Shown here one piece after another: positions 39,299 to 47,819 of a stretch of 48,781 bases of DNA. Position 1 is the first letter of the stretch. The number at the start of each line of letters is the position of its first letter. The position numbers and the translations under genes were made by a program. The DNA comes from Gammaproteobacteria bacterium. Lineage in GTDB: Bacteria; Pseudomonadota; Gammaproteobacteria; Steroidobacterales; Woeseiaceae. Where the stretch lies: positions 1 to 48,781 of the forward strand of contig JAACFM010000008.1 of assembly GCA_009937445.1 (NCBI GenBank). Direction: 5' to 3'. The notes under the pieces were generated by a model. The model was not told where the DNA came from. It did no database searches and was given only the letters and a program-made list of their open reading frames with translations.

Positions 39299-41332
39299 AT
39301 GAAGACATTCGCCGCCGTATTATTTTTATTTGTCATTTCGGGATTTACCTCAGCAGAGGTGACATCGCTGACGCTTGAAGACGTCAACGCCCTGAAGCAG
39401 GTTACGACCGCAAGGATGAATCCAGGCGGAGACCGGATCGCGTACTTGCTGCAGGTTCCACGTAAAATCTACGTGGATGACGATGGCAAGCCCTATCACG
39501 AGTTGCATGTCACCGACCTGAGTGGCAATTCGGTGCCTTTCGTCACCGGTGATGTCGATATCACAGACATCGCGTGGGCGGCCGACGGCAAGTCGATTTA
39601 TTTTCTCTCGCAGCGCGATGAGGAAGCCGAGTTTAATTCGTTGTACCGCATCGCTTTGAGAGGCGGCGAAGCAGAACAGTTGTTTACGCATGTCAATTCC
39701 ATCGGCCGGGTCTATCCATCGCCGAGTGGTGACACGTTGGCGTTCACAGCGACGGACGCACCGGCTGAGAAATCCACTGAACTGCAGGCGAAGGGCTTCA
39801 AGGCCGTCGTGTACGAGGAGTCGGTGCTGTCCACGAAGGTCTGGATGCTCGATCTCGAAACGCTGGAGTCCAAGGCCCACGATCTGCCGGGCTCGGCTTC
39901 TGACTTCACCTGGTCGTCGGACGGCAGTCGATACGCGGTCGCCCTGGCACCTACACCACTTATCGATGATTCTTATACATCGAGCGATATTCATGTGGTC
40001 GACACTGCCAGCGCAAAAGTACAGAGCAAGATGGGTTCGGTGGGCAAACTGGGCCCGTTCGCATTTTCGCCGGACGCAGAGCGAGTCGCGTACGTTGGCA
40101 GCGTGGACATCAATGATCCGAGCCCGGGCCGCTTGTATGTGACTTCATCGGCCGGCGGTGAGCGGCGAGAACTTGTTCCCGAGTATCTCGGGCATGTCAG
40201 CAGTTTTGTCTGGGGCGACGACGACAACGTTCGCTGGCTGGGTAGTCGGGGCACGTATGCCGATTGGGCACTGACGTCTGTCTACGAGGCGCAACCGCCA
40301 GGGCCGGCTCCGCAATCGGGACCCATTATTCGCAGGGTCTATGGCAATCCCGGTCAGGATGCTGTTGCGGCAATCGCGGACACACCGGAGCATCCGTCGG
40401 AACTCTACCTGTTACGCGATGGTGCAGAGCCGCTCAGGTTGACCCATTCGAACCCCTTCCTCAATGAGCGCGAGTTGGCGCGGCAGGAAGTCATTACCTA
40501 CAAGGCTCGAGATGGTCTGGAACTGCAAGCAATTCTGATCCATCCGGCAACGCGTGAGCGCGGCGGCAATCCGCTGGTGGTGATGGCACACGGCGGACCC
40601 GAAGCCCATTATTCGAACGGATGGATGACCAGATACGGTGGGCCCGGGCAAGTATTTGCCGCTAACGGTTATGCTGTTGTGTACCCGAACTACCGTGGCA
40701 GCACAGGGCGCGGCGTCGAATTTTCCAAACTTGATCAACACGACTACGCCGAGGAAGAATTCAACGATCTCGTCGATGCCAAACGACACCTCGTTGAGCA
40801 AGGTCTTGTTGATCCCGACCGAGTGGGTATCACCGGCGGTTCGTATGGCGGCTATGCGAGCATGTGGAGCGCCAGCGCCCTGACGGACGAGTACGCGGCG
40901 TCAGTGGCCTTCGTCGGCATCTCCGATCAGATCTCGAAGTTCGGTACGGGCGACATACCCTACGAAATGTACAACGTGCATTCGCTGGCATGGCCCTGGG
41001 ACGACTGGATGTGGCTACTCGAACGCAGCCCGATCTATCATGCCGGCAAGACCAAGACGCCTTTGCTGATCATGGGTGGTGACAAGGATCCGCGGGTGCA
41101 CCCGGGTCAGTCGCTGGAAATGTACCGATTCGTCAAGATCCGCACCGAAACGCCAGTGCGACTCGTGATTTATCCGGGTGAGGTCCACGGCAATCGCAAC
41201 ACGGCCGCGCAGTACGACTACTCGCTGCGTTTGATGCGCTGGATGGATCATTACCTCAAAGGCCCAGGTGGAGAGCCTCCGCCTTATGCGCTTGATCATG
41301 CTGAGAGGTTGAAGGCGGTCAGCGAAAAATAA
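39299..41332 (+). CDS. S9-family prolyl oligopeptidase-type peptidase, exported
   Basis: A 677-residue enzyme with the signal peptide MKTFAAVLFLFVISGFTSA. The N-terminal part is a beta-propeller of WD40/PD40-like repeats (for example ITDIAWAADGKSIYFLSQRD and GPFAFSPDAERVAYVGS). The C-terminal alpha/beta-hydrolase domain carries GITGGSYGGYASM with Ser515, GGDKDPRVH with Asp597, and GEVHGNRNT with His630 as the triad. HGGPEAHYSNGW supplies the oxyanion region. It should cleave short peptides or acyl-peptides in the periplasm. It is in tandem with the M1 aminopeptidase and followed by a TonB-dependent receptor that has its own promoter candidate. Confidence 0.9.
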   Translation: MKTFAAVLFLFVISGFTSAEVTSLTLEDVNALKQVTTARMNPGGDRIAYLLQVPRKIYVDDDGKPYHELHVTDLSGNSVPFVTGDVDITDIAWAADGKSIYFLSQRDEEAEFNSLYRIALRGGEAEQLFTHVNSIGRVYPSPSGDTLAFTATDAPAEKSTELQAKGFKAVVYEESVLSTKVWMLDLETLESKAHDLPGSASDFTWSSDGSRYAVALAPTPLIDDSYTSSDIHVVDTASAKVQSKMGSVGKLGPFAFSPDAERVAYVGSVDINDPSPGRLYVTSSAGGERRELVPEYLGHVSSFVWGDDDNVRWLGSRGTYADWALTSVYEAQPPGPAPQSGPIIRRVYGNPGQDAVAAIADTPEHPSELYLLRDGAEPLRLTHSNPFLNERELARQEVITYKARDGLELQAILIHPATRERGGNPLVVMAHGGPEAHYSNGWMTRYGGPGQVFAANGYAVVYPNYRGSTGRGVEFSKLDQHDYAEEEFNDLVDAKRHLVEQGLVDPDRVGITGGSYGGYASMWSASALTDEYAASVAFVGISDQISKFGTGDIPYEMYNVHSLAWPWDDWMWLLERSPIYHAGKTKTPLLIMGGDKDPRVHPGQSLEMYRFVKIRTETPVRLVIYPGEVHGNRNTAAQYDYSLRLMRWMDHYLKGPGGEPPPYALDHAERLKAVSEK

Positions 41333-41366
41333 TATTATGATCGCGGATTTTCTACGAAATTGGGTG

Positions 41367-41395
41367 TTCGCGCTTAAGGAAAGACATACTATACT
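41367..41395 (+). promoter_or_regulatory. Possible promoter of TonB-dependent receptor gene
   Basis: TTCGCG (41367-41372) and TATACT (41390-41395) are 17 bases apart, 44 bases before the ATG. The -10 box is close to consensus. The combination recurs upstream of the gene at 45957. Confidence 0.45.
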
Positions 41396-41439
41396 TATTA
41401 CATAAACACTTTTTAGCCAAGGCTCACGAGGGGGAGTTC

Positions 41440-44028
41440 ATGAAGAGATCAACACATCAGGGGCGATATCGCTTCTTTGCAGTAGTTGCTGCTGCACTTG
41501 CAGTTGGCAGTCCTGTGGCGTATTCACAGACTGACAACAGTGACAGTGAAATGCTCGACGAGGTCGTCACGACCGGCACACGTAAACAAGGGCAGTCGCC
41601 CACTGAAACCTTGTCACCCATTGATGTAATCGGCGGCGACATCTTAACGAATCAAGCGACTTTCGATCTGACCGATAGCATTACCAAAGTTGCGCCGTCA
41701 CTCAATACGCAACGTTTTCCGATCGCGGACGGTACGGCTGTTATTCGTCCTGTGACGCTGCGAAATTTATCACCGGACCATACCCTGGTGCTCGTTAATG
41801 GCTCGCGCCGACATCGATCGGCGTTGGTTAATTTACAGGCGTCGCCACTCGGTACCATAAACGCCGGTGCGCAAGCGGTCGATTTCGGCGTCATCCCGTC
41901 GGGTGCTGTGCAACGCATTGAAATACTACGCGATGGTGCCTCGGCACAATACGGCTCGGATGCGATTGCTGGTGTCGTCAATGTCATTCTGAAAGACGCC
42001 AGTGAGGGTTTTTCCGTGTCAGCACAAACTGGTGAATACTTTGAAGGCGATGGCGCACGCACCACGATCTCAGCCAACGGTGGCTTCAGTCTTGGTGATG
42101 GTGGATTCCTCAATGCAACTATCGAACACTCAACTGCGGACAAAACATCGCGCGGTACTGTGCGGTTCGATTGCCCGGCTGTCATCGATGAAGTGGGTGC
42201 GGAGAACACGCCGTTTAATGGATTGTGCCAGCGTTGGGGTGATCCCGACGTTGAGACACTGAAGATCTTCGTGAACGCCGGTATAGACCTCACTGATGCC
42301 GTCGAACTATTTGGTAATCTCAGCTATAGCGAAAACGAATTCCGTTCTGACTTTTTCTACCGTCCTGGCGTCGTTCCAGGCGTCGGCGGAAGTGGATCGT
42401 TGATAGTCGACGACGGCAACGGGTTCGCGGCTGACGCCTCGCAATCGCTGGTGGATCAGATAGAAGCGGATGGACTCAATCCGAGCGATTATCTGACCGC
42501 GGATGCGGGCAGCCCCAGTGGTTTCGTTCTATTAAATCCGATTTCCTCACAGTTCCCGGGTGGCTTTAATCCTGACTTCGGTGCTGATATCACCGATTTC
42601 GCGGCGTTGGTTGGATTACGTGGCGAGATGGCAGGTGGAATGAGCTGGGATGCACGTTTCAGAACAGCAGAAAACGAAGCGGATTACCTGCTTGGTAATA
42701 CCATTAACCCAAGTCTCGGCCGTCTGTCTCCGACAAACTTTAAGCCGGGCAGGCTGACGCAGGAAGAAACTGCGTTTACCGTGGATTTCGTCAAGGATCT
42801 GGACTTCGGTAATTTTGCTTCACCGCTAACGTTTGCGTTTGGTGCGGAATGGCGGGAAGAGACGTATACGATAGCGGCTGGTGATCCGGCTTCTGTTGAG
42901 ATTGGTCCGACGTTCATCGAGTTCGGCTTCGGCTCCGAAAGCTTTCAGGGCTACGACCCGGTGTCGGCTGGTACTTTTGAAAGTTCGAACATTGCGGCCT
43001 ACGTCGATTTCGAAGCGGACATCACAGATCGATTCTCAGCGGGTCTTGCAATACGCTTTGAAGACTACGATGAGTTTGGCAACACGTCTGACTTCAAGTT
43101 ATCTGGACGATTCGAGGTTACGGAAACGTTCGCAATACGCGGCACGGTGAATACTGGTTTCCGGGCGCCGACAGCAGGGCAGGTGAATACTCTGAACGGA
43201 ACGACGTCGGCAGATGCCTCCGGAACTCTGGTGCCGAATTTCACGTATCCGGTCGCGAATCCGGTGGCACTGGCACTCGGTTCGCAACCGCTGGTTCCTG
43301 AGGAGTCAACCAGTTTCACGATTGGTGCGGTATTCCAGCCTTTCGACAATACGAGCGTGACGATCGACTATTACGACATCACGATCGAGGATCGGCTGAC
43401 ACTGTTTGCGATCGAAAGTCTCACGCAAGATGATGTTGATGAACTGACGGATGCCGGCATACCCAACGCAGGCATTTTCCTCGGATCTCGCGTTGCGTAC
43501 TTCGCCAATGGTTTCGAATCAGGCATCACCGGTATTGATCTGTCTATCGTGTCTGACTTTGAGCTGAGCAGCGGTAATTTGATGGTCGATTTTCGCGCTA
43601 ATTTCAACGACTCGGATGTCAGCAAGGTGGCTCCGATGACGTTGAACACGTCGGAGATTTACGACTTCGAAAATCAGGTTCCCGATAACCGCATGTCGCT
43701 TACGTTTAACTACGACACGGGCAATATGCTGAGCGGTCTGGTGCGGCTGAACAACTATGGCGGCTGGGGTGATTCGGGTGGCCAGGTTGCCGCACCGGAT
43801 GCATCGGAAGTCGTTGAGTACGGCTCAGAAATACTGGTCGACGTTGAGGCGACTTTCCGCTTCGGTGATAACTTCCGCGTGGCCGTCGGCGGCGAGAACA
43901 TTTTTGACGCCTTACCGGACGACGATGGTCATTTCGTATCGGAAATTCTCGGTGTCGACAAAGCGCTAACTTCGCCGTTCGGCTTTAACGGTGGCTTTTG
44001 GTACGTAAGACTGGCTGCCGATTTCTAG
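41440..44028 (+). CDS. TonB-dependent outer-membrane receptor
   Basis: An 862-residue protein with a signal peptide ending near AYSQ and a TonB-box-like EVVTTGTRK. The plug domain spans about residues 50-170 (IRPVTLRNLSPDHTLVLVNGSRRHR, IEILRDGASAQYGSDAIAGVVNVILK). The rest is the 22-strand barrel, ending in the aromatic outer-membrane signal WYVRLAADF. No STN domain precedes the plug, so it does not signal through a FecR partner. The ligand is unknown. The SusC-like and iron-siderophore branches can look alike, and the neighbouring M1, S9 and M28 peptidases suggest peptides. RBS GAGGGGG lies just before the start. Confidence 0.9.
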   Translation: MKRSTHQGRYRFFAVVAAALAVGSPVAYSQTDNSDSEMLDEVVTTGTRKQGQSPTETLSPIDVIGGDILTNQATFDLTDSITKVAPSLNTQRFPIADGTAVIRPVTLRNLSPDHTLVLVNGSRRHRSALVNLQASPLGTINAGAQAVDFGVIPSGAVQRIEILRDGASAQYGSDAIAGVVNVILKDASEGFSVSAQTGEYFEGDGARTTISANGGFSLGDGGFLNATIEHSTADKTSRGTVRFDCPAVIDEVGAENTPFNGLCQRWGDPDVETLKIFVNAGIDLTDAVELFGNLSYSENEFRSDFFYRPGVVPGVGGSGSLIVDDGNGFAADASQSLVDQIEADGLNPSDYLTADAGSPSGFVLLNPISSQFPGGFNPDFGADITDFAALVGLRGEMAGGMSWDARFRTAENEADYLLGNTINPSLGRLSPTNFKPGRLTQEETAFTVDFVKDLDFGNFASPLTFAFGAEWREETYTIAAGDPASVEIGPTFIEFGFGSESFQGYDPVSAGTFESSNIAAYVDFEADITDRFSAGLAIRFEDYDEFGNTSDFKLSGRFEVTETFAIRGTVNTGFRAPTAGQVNTLNGTTSADASGTLVPNFTYPVANPVALALGSQPLVPEESTSFTIGAVFQPFDNTSVTIDYYDITIEDRLTLFAIESLTQDDVDELTDAGIPNAGIFLGSRVAYFANGFESGITGIDLSIVSDFELSSGNLMVDFRANFNDSDVSKVAPMTLNTSEIYDFENQVPDNRMSLTFNYDTGNMLSGLVRLNNYGGWGDSGGQVAAPDASEVVEYGSEILVDVEATFRFGDNFRVAVGGENIFDALPDDDGHFVSEILGVDKALTSPFGFNGGFWYVRLAADF

Positions 44029-44034
44029 TGATGG

Positions 44035-44064
44035 GCGTCCGGCATACCGGACGCTATCGCTTTT
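44035..44064 (+). terminator. Hairpin downstream of TonB-dependent receptor gene
   Basis: GCGTCCGG (44035-44042) pairs perfectly with CCGGACGC (44047-44054) around CATA, starting 7 bases after the receptor stop, with a short TTTT at 44061-44064. The stem is strong but the T-run is short and delayed. Confidence 0.5.
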
Positions 44065-44071
44065 GGACTTG

Positions 44072-44115
44072 CAGCAGTCACGCTGGCGGGCTTTTGCCTA
44101 CCGGCGTGACTGCTG
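44072..44115. terminator. Long hairpin between convergent genes
   Basis: CAGCAGTCACGC (44072-44083) and GCGTGACTGCTG (44104-44115) are perfect 12-base arms; inside, TGG/CCG and GGC/GCC continue the pairing around TTTT. It lies between the receptor gene and the opposing acyl-CoA synthetase gene, so it may end transcription from both sides, though without a U-tract on either. It could also be a mobile palindrome. Confidence 0.5.
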
Positions 44116-44161
44116 ACGTTCAGCTGGCAGGAAATGCTTGATCTGAAGCGCGGCTGCTAGT

Positions 44162-45802
44162 TCATTCTTCCCAAGCGATCTTGTCGCTAAATCCCTGGCT
44201 TATCGCTGACAGATAGCGCGCTTCGATTTCGTCCCGCTTCACCTTCAACGTCGGTGTCAGTAGTCCATTCTCCGTGGTCCATTCTTCTTTGGCGATAAAG
44301 AAGTTCGAGATTCGCTCGTGAGATTCCAGGTGAGCGTTGGTGTCGACCAGCGTTGCCAAGAAGCTTTCTTCCACGCTGGATTTCGGCAGATGTTGGGCCG
44401 CGTCCGAGAGCACAACGACGGCGATCGGTGCCGGCAGACCGGAACCAATGACACAAACCTGCTCGAACAGTGGATTGGACGACAATCGCGATTCAATCGG
44501 CAAGGGTGCGATGTATTTCCCCTTGGCAGACTTGAAGATGTCCTTGACCCGCCCGGTAATTTTGTAGGCCTTGCTCTTTTCATCCCAATTGGCTTTGTCG
44601 CCGGTGCGAAAGAAGCCGTCGTCGGTGAAGGCTTCCTGCGTGAGTTCCGGCTGTTTGTAGTACGCGGTAAACAGGCCCGGGCTGCGAATGAGCAATTCGC
44701 CTTCTTCGGAAATCTGCAACTCCGTGCCTTCCAGCGGTACTCCGATCGTCCCCAGGCGATTCGACTGAAACGGAAAATTGCCGCAGGACAGTCCACTGGT
44801 CTCTGACATTCCCCAGCCCTCGCCAATATCAACGCCGATTTTGTGATACCACTGCAACGTGTGCGGCGATATGGGCGCGCTCCCTGATGAGCACACGTCG
44901 CAATATTTCAGGCCAAGATTGTTGCGAATCTTGCGTGCGACGAGTCGACCGACGATCGGAATCGCCAGAAGTATGCGAAGTTTCCTCGGTGGGATTTGCG
45001 AGTGCACGCTGCTCTGAAATTTGACCCACAGTCTGGGTACCGATACGAACCCGGTCGGCCGCGCCGTCTTCATGTCATGCTGAAACGACTTGAGCGACTC
45101 GTTGAAGTAGATTCTGGTCCCTGCAAAAATTGATGGCCCGACGACACAACCCCGCTCGACGATATGCGCCAGCGGGAGATAGGAGAATGTTCGGCCTTGT
45201 TCTTCAAAGCCAATGGTTTTGCGAGTGGCGTTGCAGCTGTAAACAAAGGCACGGTAGCTGATTACGACGCCTTTTGGCCGGCCTGTACTGCCCGAGGTAT
45301 AGAGGATCGTCATGACATCCTCTTCCTGAGGTTCGTTAGGCGCGGCAATCGCTTCGGCATTGTTGATCAAATCCTGCCATTGATACTGGCATTCTGCGGT
45401 CGGGTAGGGGAACGCAATGGATGGCAATGTCTGTGGTATTGCTTTGCCGACAGTGTCAGGGTCATCGAGCTTGCCGACGAAGACAGCGCTCGCTTCACTG
45501 TGGCCGAGAATGTAGGAAACGGTGTCTGCGTTCGCCGTCGGGTAGATGGGTACGGAAACCATACCTGCCATCGCGATGGCCAGGTCGGCCAGTACCCATT
45601 CGGCGCTGTTCTTGCCGAGTATCGCGACCTTGTCGCCGGGCGCAAGCCCGAGTCCGAAAAGCGCCGCCGCCATGCGACGAACCTGATCTTCAGCCTCTCT
45701 GTACGTAATGACATTGAATACGCCTTGCACAGGCTGCAGTAGAAACTCACGATCCGGATTCTTCCCGGACCAATTAAGAAATGCCTGGTGTGTGGTTAAC
45801 AT
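44162..45802 (-). CDS. Long-chain acyl-CoA synthetase (AMP-binding)
   Basis: A 546-residue adenylating enzyme. The ATG at 45802 opens MLTTHQAFLNWSGKNPD; the longer reading is unlikely because it adds residues before the conserved start. The P-loop-like ATP motif is ILYTSGSTGRPKG, the second motif GWGMSETSG, and the third FFRTGDKANWDEKSKAYKITGRVKDIFKSAKGKYI, which includes the hinge and catalytic-Lys loop. The first two-thirds include YLPLAHIVERG, typical of long-chain synthetases. It would activate fatty acids to acyl-CoA at the inner membrane. It is divergent from the TolB-like/TPR gene. A link with the lipid cluster 20 kb away is possible but not shown. Confidence 0.88.
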   Translation of the reverse strand: MLTTHQAFLNWSGKNPDREFLLQPVQGVFNVITYREAEDQVRRMAAALFGLGLAPGDKVAILGKNSAEWVLADLAIAMAGMVSVPIYPTANADTVSYILGHSEASAVFVGKLDDPDTVGKAIPQTLPSIAFPYPTAECQYQWQDLINNAEAIAAPNEPQEEDVMTILYTSGSTGRPKGVVISYRAFVYSCNATRKTIGFEEQGRTFSYLPLAHIVERGCVVGPSIFAGTRIYFNESLKSFQHDMKTARPTGFVSVPRLWVKFQSSVHSQIPPRKLRILLAIPIVGRLVARKIRNNLGLKYCDVCSSGSAPISPHTLQWYHKIGVDIGEGWGMSETSGLSCGNFPFQSNRLGTIGVPLEGTELQISEEGELLIRSPGLFTAYYKQPELTQEAFTDDGFFRTGDKANWDEKSKAYKITGRVKDIFKSAKGKYIAPLPIESRLSSNPLFEQVCVIGSGLPAPIAVVVLSDAAQHLPKSSVEESFLATLVDTNAHLESHERISNFFIAKEEWTTENGLLTPTLKVKRDEIEARYLSAISQGFSDKIAWEE

Positions 45803-45894
45803 CGTGTTAGCTCCGGGTCCGTCCTTCGATTTGTACAGCAACAAAGAATATCATCTGAGACGCGCGAGTCGAGCCTGTCGTCGGGCCGCGAGTG

Positions 45895-45922
45895 TTCGCA
45901 GCGCGAATATTATCGGTATACT
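45895..45922 (+). promoter_or_regulatory. Possible promoter of TolB-like/TPR protein gene
   Basis: TTCGCA (45895-45900) and TATACT (45917-45922) are 16 bases apart, 34 bases before the ATG at 45957. The -35/-10 pair is close in sequence and spacing to that at 41367-41395. Confidence 0.45.
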
Positions 45923-45956
45923 GTGCCGGACTTCCCACGAGACCTAATAACTCCAG

Positions 45957-47819
45957 ATGTCCTTTTTCGAAGAGCTCAAACGACGGAATGTAGTCCGTGT
46001 AGGCGTTGCCTATGTCGTCATTGGCTGGGTTACCGCACAGATCGCCGAATTCGCTTTCGAGAATTTCGGTGCGCCCGACTGGGTGCTGAAGACTATTGTC
46101 GTTATCTTGCTGCTTGGCCTGCCGATCGCGTTGTTCTTCGCCTGGGCTTTTGAGATGACACCTGATGGCGTCAAACGCGAAAAGGATGTTGACCGGTCAG
46201 AATCGATTACCAGCATGACCGGTCGTAAGCTGGACAGGCTCATTATTGCTGCACTGGTACTAGCCGTCGCATACTTTTTGTGGGACAGACAGACCGGGGT
46301 CGAGCAGCTCGAATCCATCGCGCCGCCGGCCGCCGCAGAAACAGCGGAGGTTGAGCAACCGCCTGTTGCGGGTACTGACCCTCGTTCTATCGCCGTACTG
46401 CCTTTCGTCAATATGTCGTCGGACCAAGAGCAGGAATGGTTTTCGGATGGGTTGACTGAAGAAATTCTAAACTCGCTCGCGCGTACGCCGGATCTGCTGG
46501 TCGCGGCTCGTACGTCGTCATTCAAGTTCAAAGGCTCACCTGAAGACATACCGACGATCGCCGCGTCCCTGGGCGTTGCGCACATTCTCGAAGGCTCTGT
46601 GCGCAGCAGCGGTGATCAACTTCGCGTCACGGCGCAGCTGATTCGAGCCAGCGATGGCTTTCACCTCTGGTCGCAAACCTATGATCGAAATCCCGAAGAG
46701 GTTATAGCCATCCAGGAAGAGATCGCCATCGAGATCGCTATAGCGCTCGAGACGGCGATGGACCCTGAGGCTCTGGCGCATATGGTCTCTTCCGGCACCA
46801 ACTCAGTTGCCGCGTTCAATGCGTATCTGCAGGGCATGGCTTACGGCGCGAGCACCCTGTCCACCGGTGATGTTTATTCGTTCCTGGGTGCACGCGATAA
46901 TTATGAGCGGGCTGTCGAATTCGACCCCAATTTTTCGTTGGCTTACTGGCGACTGGCGACGTTTTGGGAGTCGCAAATGTCATCCACCAACATGGTTGCC
47001 GGGATTGTCGAAATACCTGTCGAAGAGATGAGCGCTCGATTTCACGCAGCGATTGACAAAGCAATTGCCACTGAGCGGGACCCGGTCAACAAACTCAGGT
47101 TCAGGGCATGGAAAGCATCCAAGAGCATGCGCCTGGCGCTGGCTCGGCGTCTTATCACCGAGTATCTGGAAAAACGGCCGAATGATCAGGATGCTCAAAA
47201 TAGCAATCTGAGCCTGCTTGCCACCCTTAGCATGGATGAGGAGCTGCTCGCAGCGATCAAGGACTATCAGGAGCGAGACGGCTATAACGCTCTTGTCACT
47301 CAAGCCTCTCTTACGCACATTCTCACAAGCAACGATAGCGAACTCATACGGGCTTATGCGAAAACAGCCGTGGAGCGCATTGGAGATAATACTTTCTTCA
47401 ACTATCAGGCGCACCGGGCACTGTTGTGGGCTGGCGATATTGACGGCGCAACCAGGATGCAACGCTTGGTTATTTCCAGTGACCTGTCCGATCAGTACTT
47501 GCAAATGGTGGCGCTGCGACAAGCCTGCGCAGAGGGCCGAGTGTCTGATGCGACCCGGATCTTCGAGCGTTTCAAAAAGAACTACGCTAACGAACTTTCG
47601 ACTCTGTGGCTTAGTAGCATGCTCATGAGTCAAACAGAACGGGCACATGAGATCTTGTTGGAATTGGACGACGCGGACGACCTTAACCCGCTGATCGACT
47701 TCATGAGCTACGCACAGTTTGACGCCAGGTATTTTCCAAACCTGATGGCTCTTCTGGACTCTCAGGGCATCACGCCACGCGAACCCTTACCCGTCCCGTA
47801 CCGATGTAAGATCGAATGA
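45957..47819 (+). CDS. Membrane-anchored FlgO/TolB-like TPR protein
   Basis: A 620-residue protein. MSFFEELKRRNVVRVGVAYV opens two membrane segments at about residues 15-35 and 42-65, then AWAFEMTPDG, a third segment near 92-108, a Pro/Ala/Glu-rich linker, and a periplasmic FlgO/TolB-like domain (IAVLPFVNMS, WFSDGLTEEILNSLA, AARTSSFKFKG, ILEGSVRSSGDQLRVTAQLI). The last 350 residues are helical TPR-like repeats (for example NYERAVEFDPNFSLAYWRLA). The N-terminal 200 residues match the gene at 1-619 closely. The family often carries a sensor or cyclase; here no enzymatic domain is visible. Its stop overlaps the ATG of the M28 peptidase gene (47816-47819). Confidence 0.87.
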   Translation: MSFFEELKRRNVVRVGVAYVVIGWVTAQIAEFAFENFGAPDWVLKTIVVILLLGLPIALFFAWAFEMTPDGVKREKDVDRSESITSMTGRKLDRLIIAALVLAVAYFLWDRQTGVEQLESIAPPAAAETAEVEQPPVAGTDPRSIAVLPFVNMSSDQEQEWFSDGLTEEILNSLARTPDLLVAARTSSFKFKGSPEDIPTIAASLGVAHILEGSVRSSGDQLRVTAQLIRASDGFHLWSQTYDRNPEEVIAIQEEIAIEIAIALETAMDPEALAHMVSSGTNSVAAFNAYLQGMAYGASTLSTGDVYSFLGARDNYERAVEFDPNFSLAYWRLATFWESQMSSTNMVAGIVEIPVEEMSARFHAAIDKAIATERDPVNKLRFRAWKASKSMRLALARRLITEYLEKRPNDQDAQNSNLSLLATLSMDEELLAAIKDYQERDGYNALVTQASLTHILTSNDSELIRAYAKTAVERIGDNTFFNYQAHRALLWAGDIDGATRMQRLVISSDLSDQYLQMVALRQACAEGRVSDATRIFERFKKNYANELSTLWLSSMLMSQTERAHEILLELDDADDLNPLIDFMSYAQFDARYFPNLMALLDSQGITPREPLPVPYRCKIE

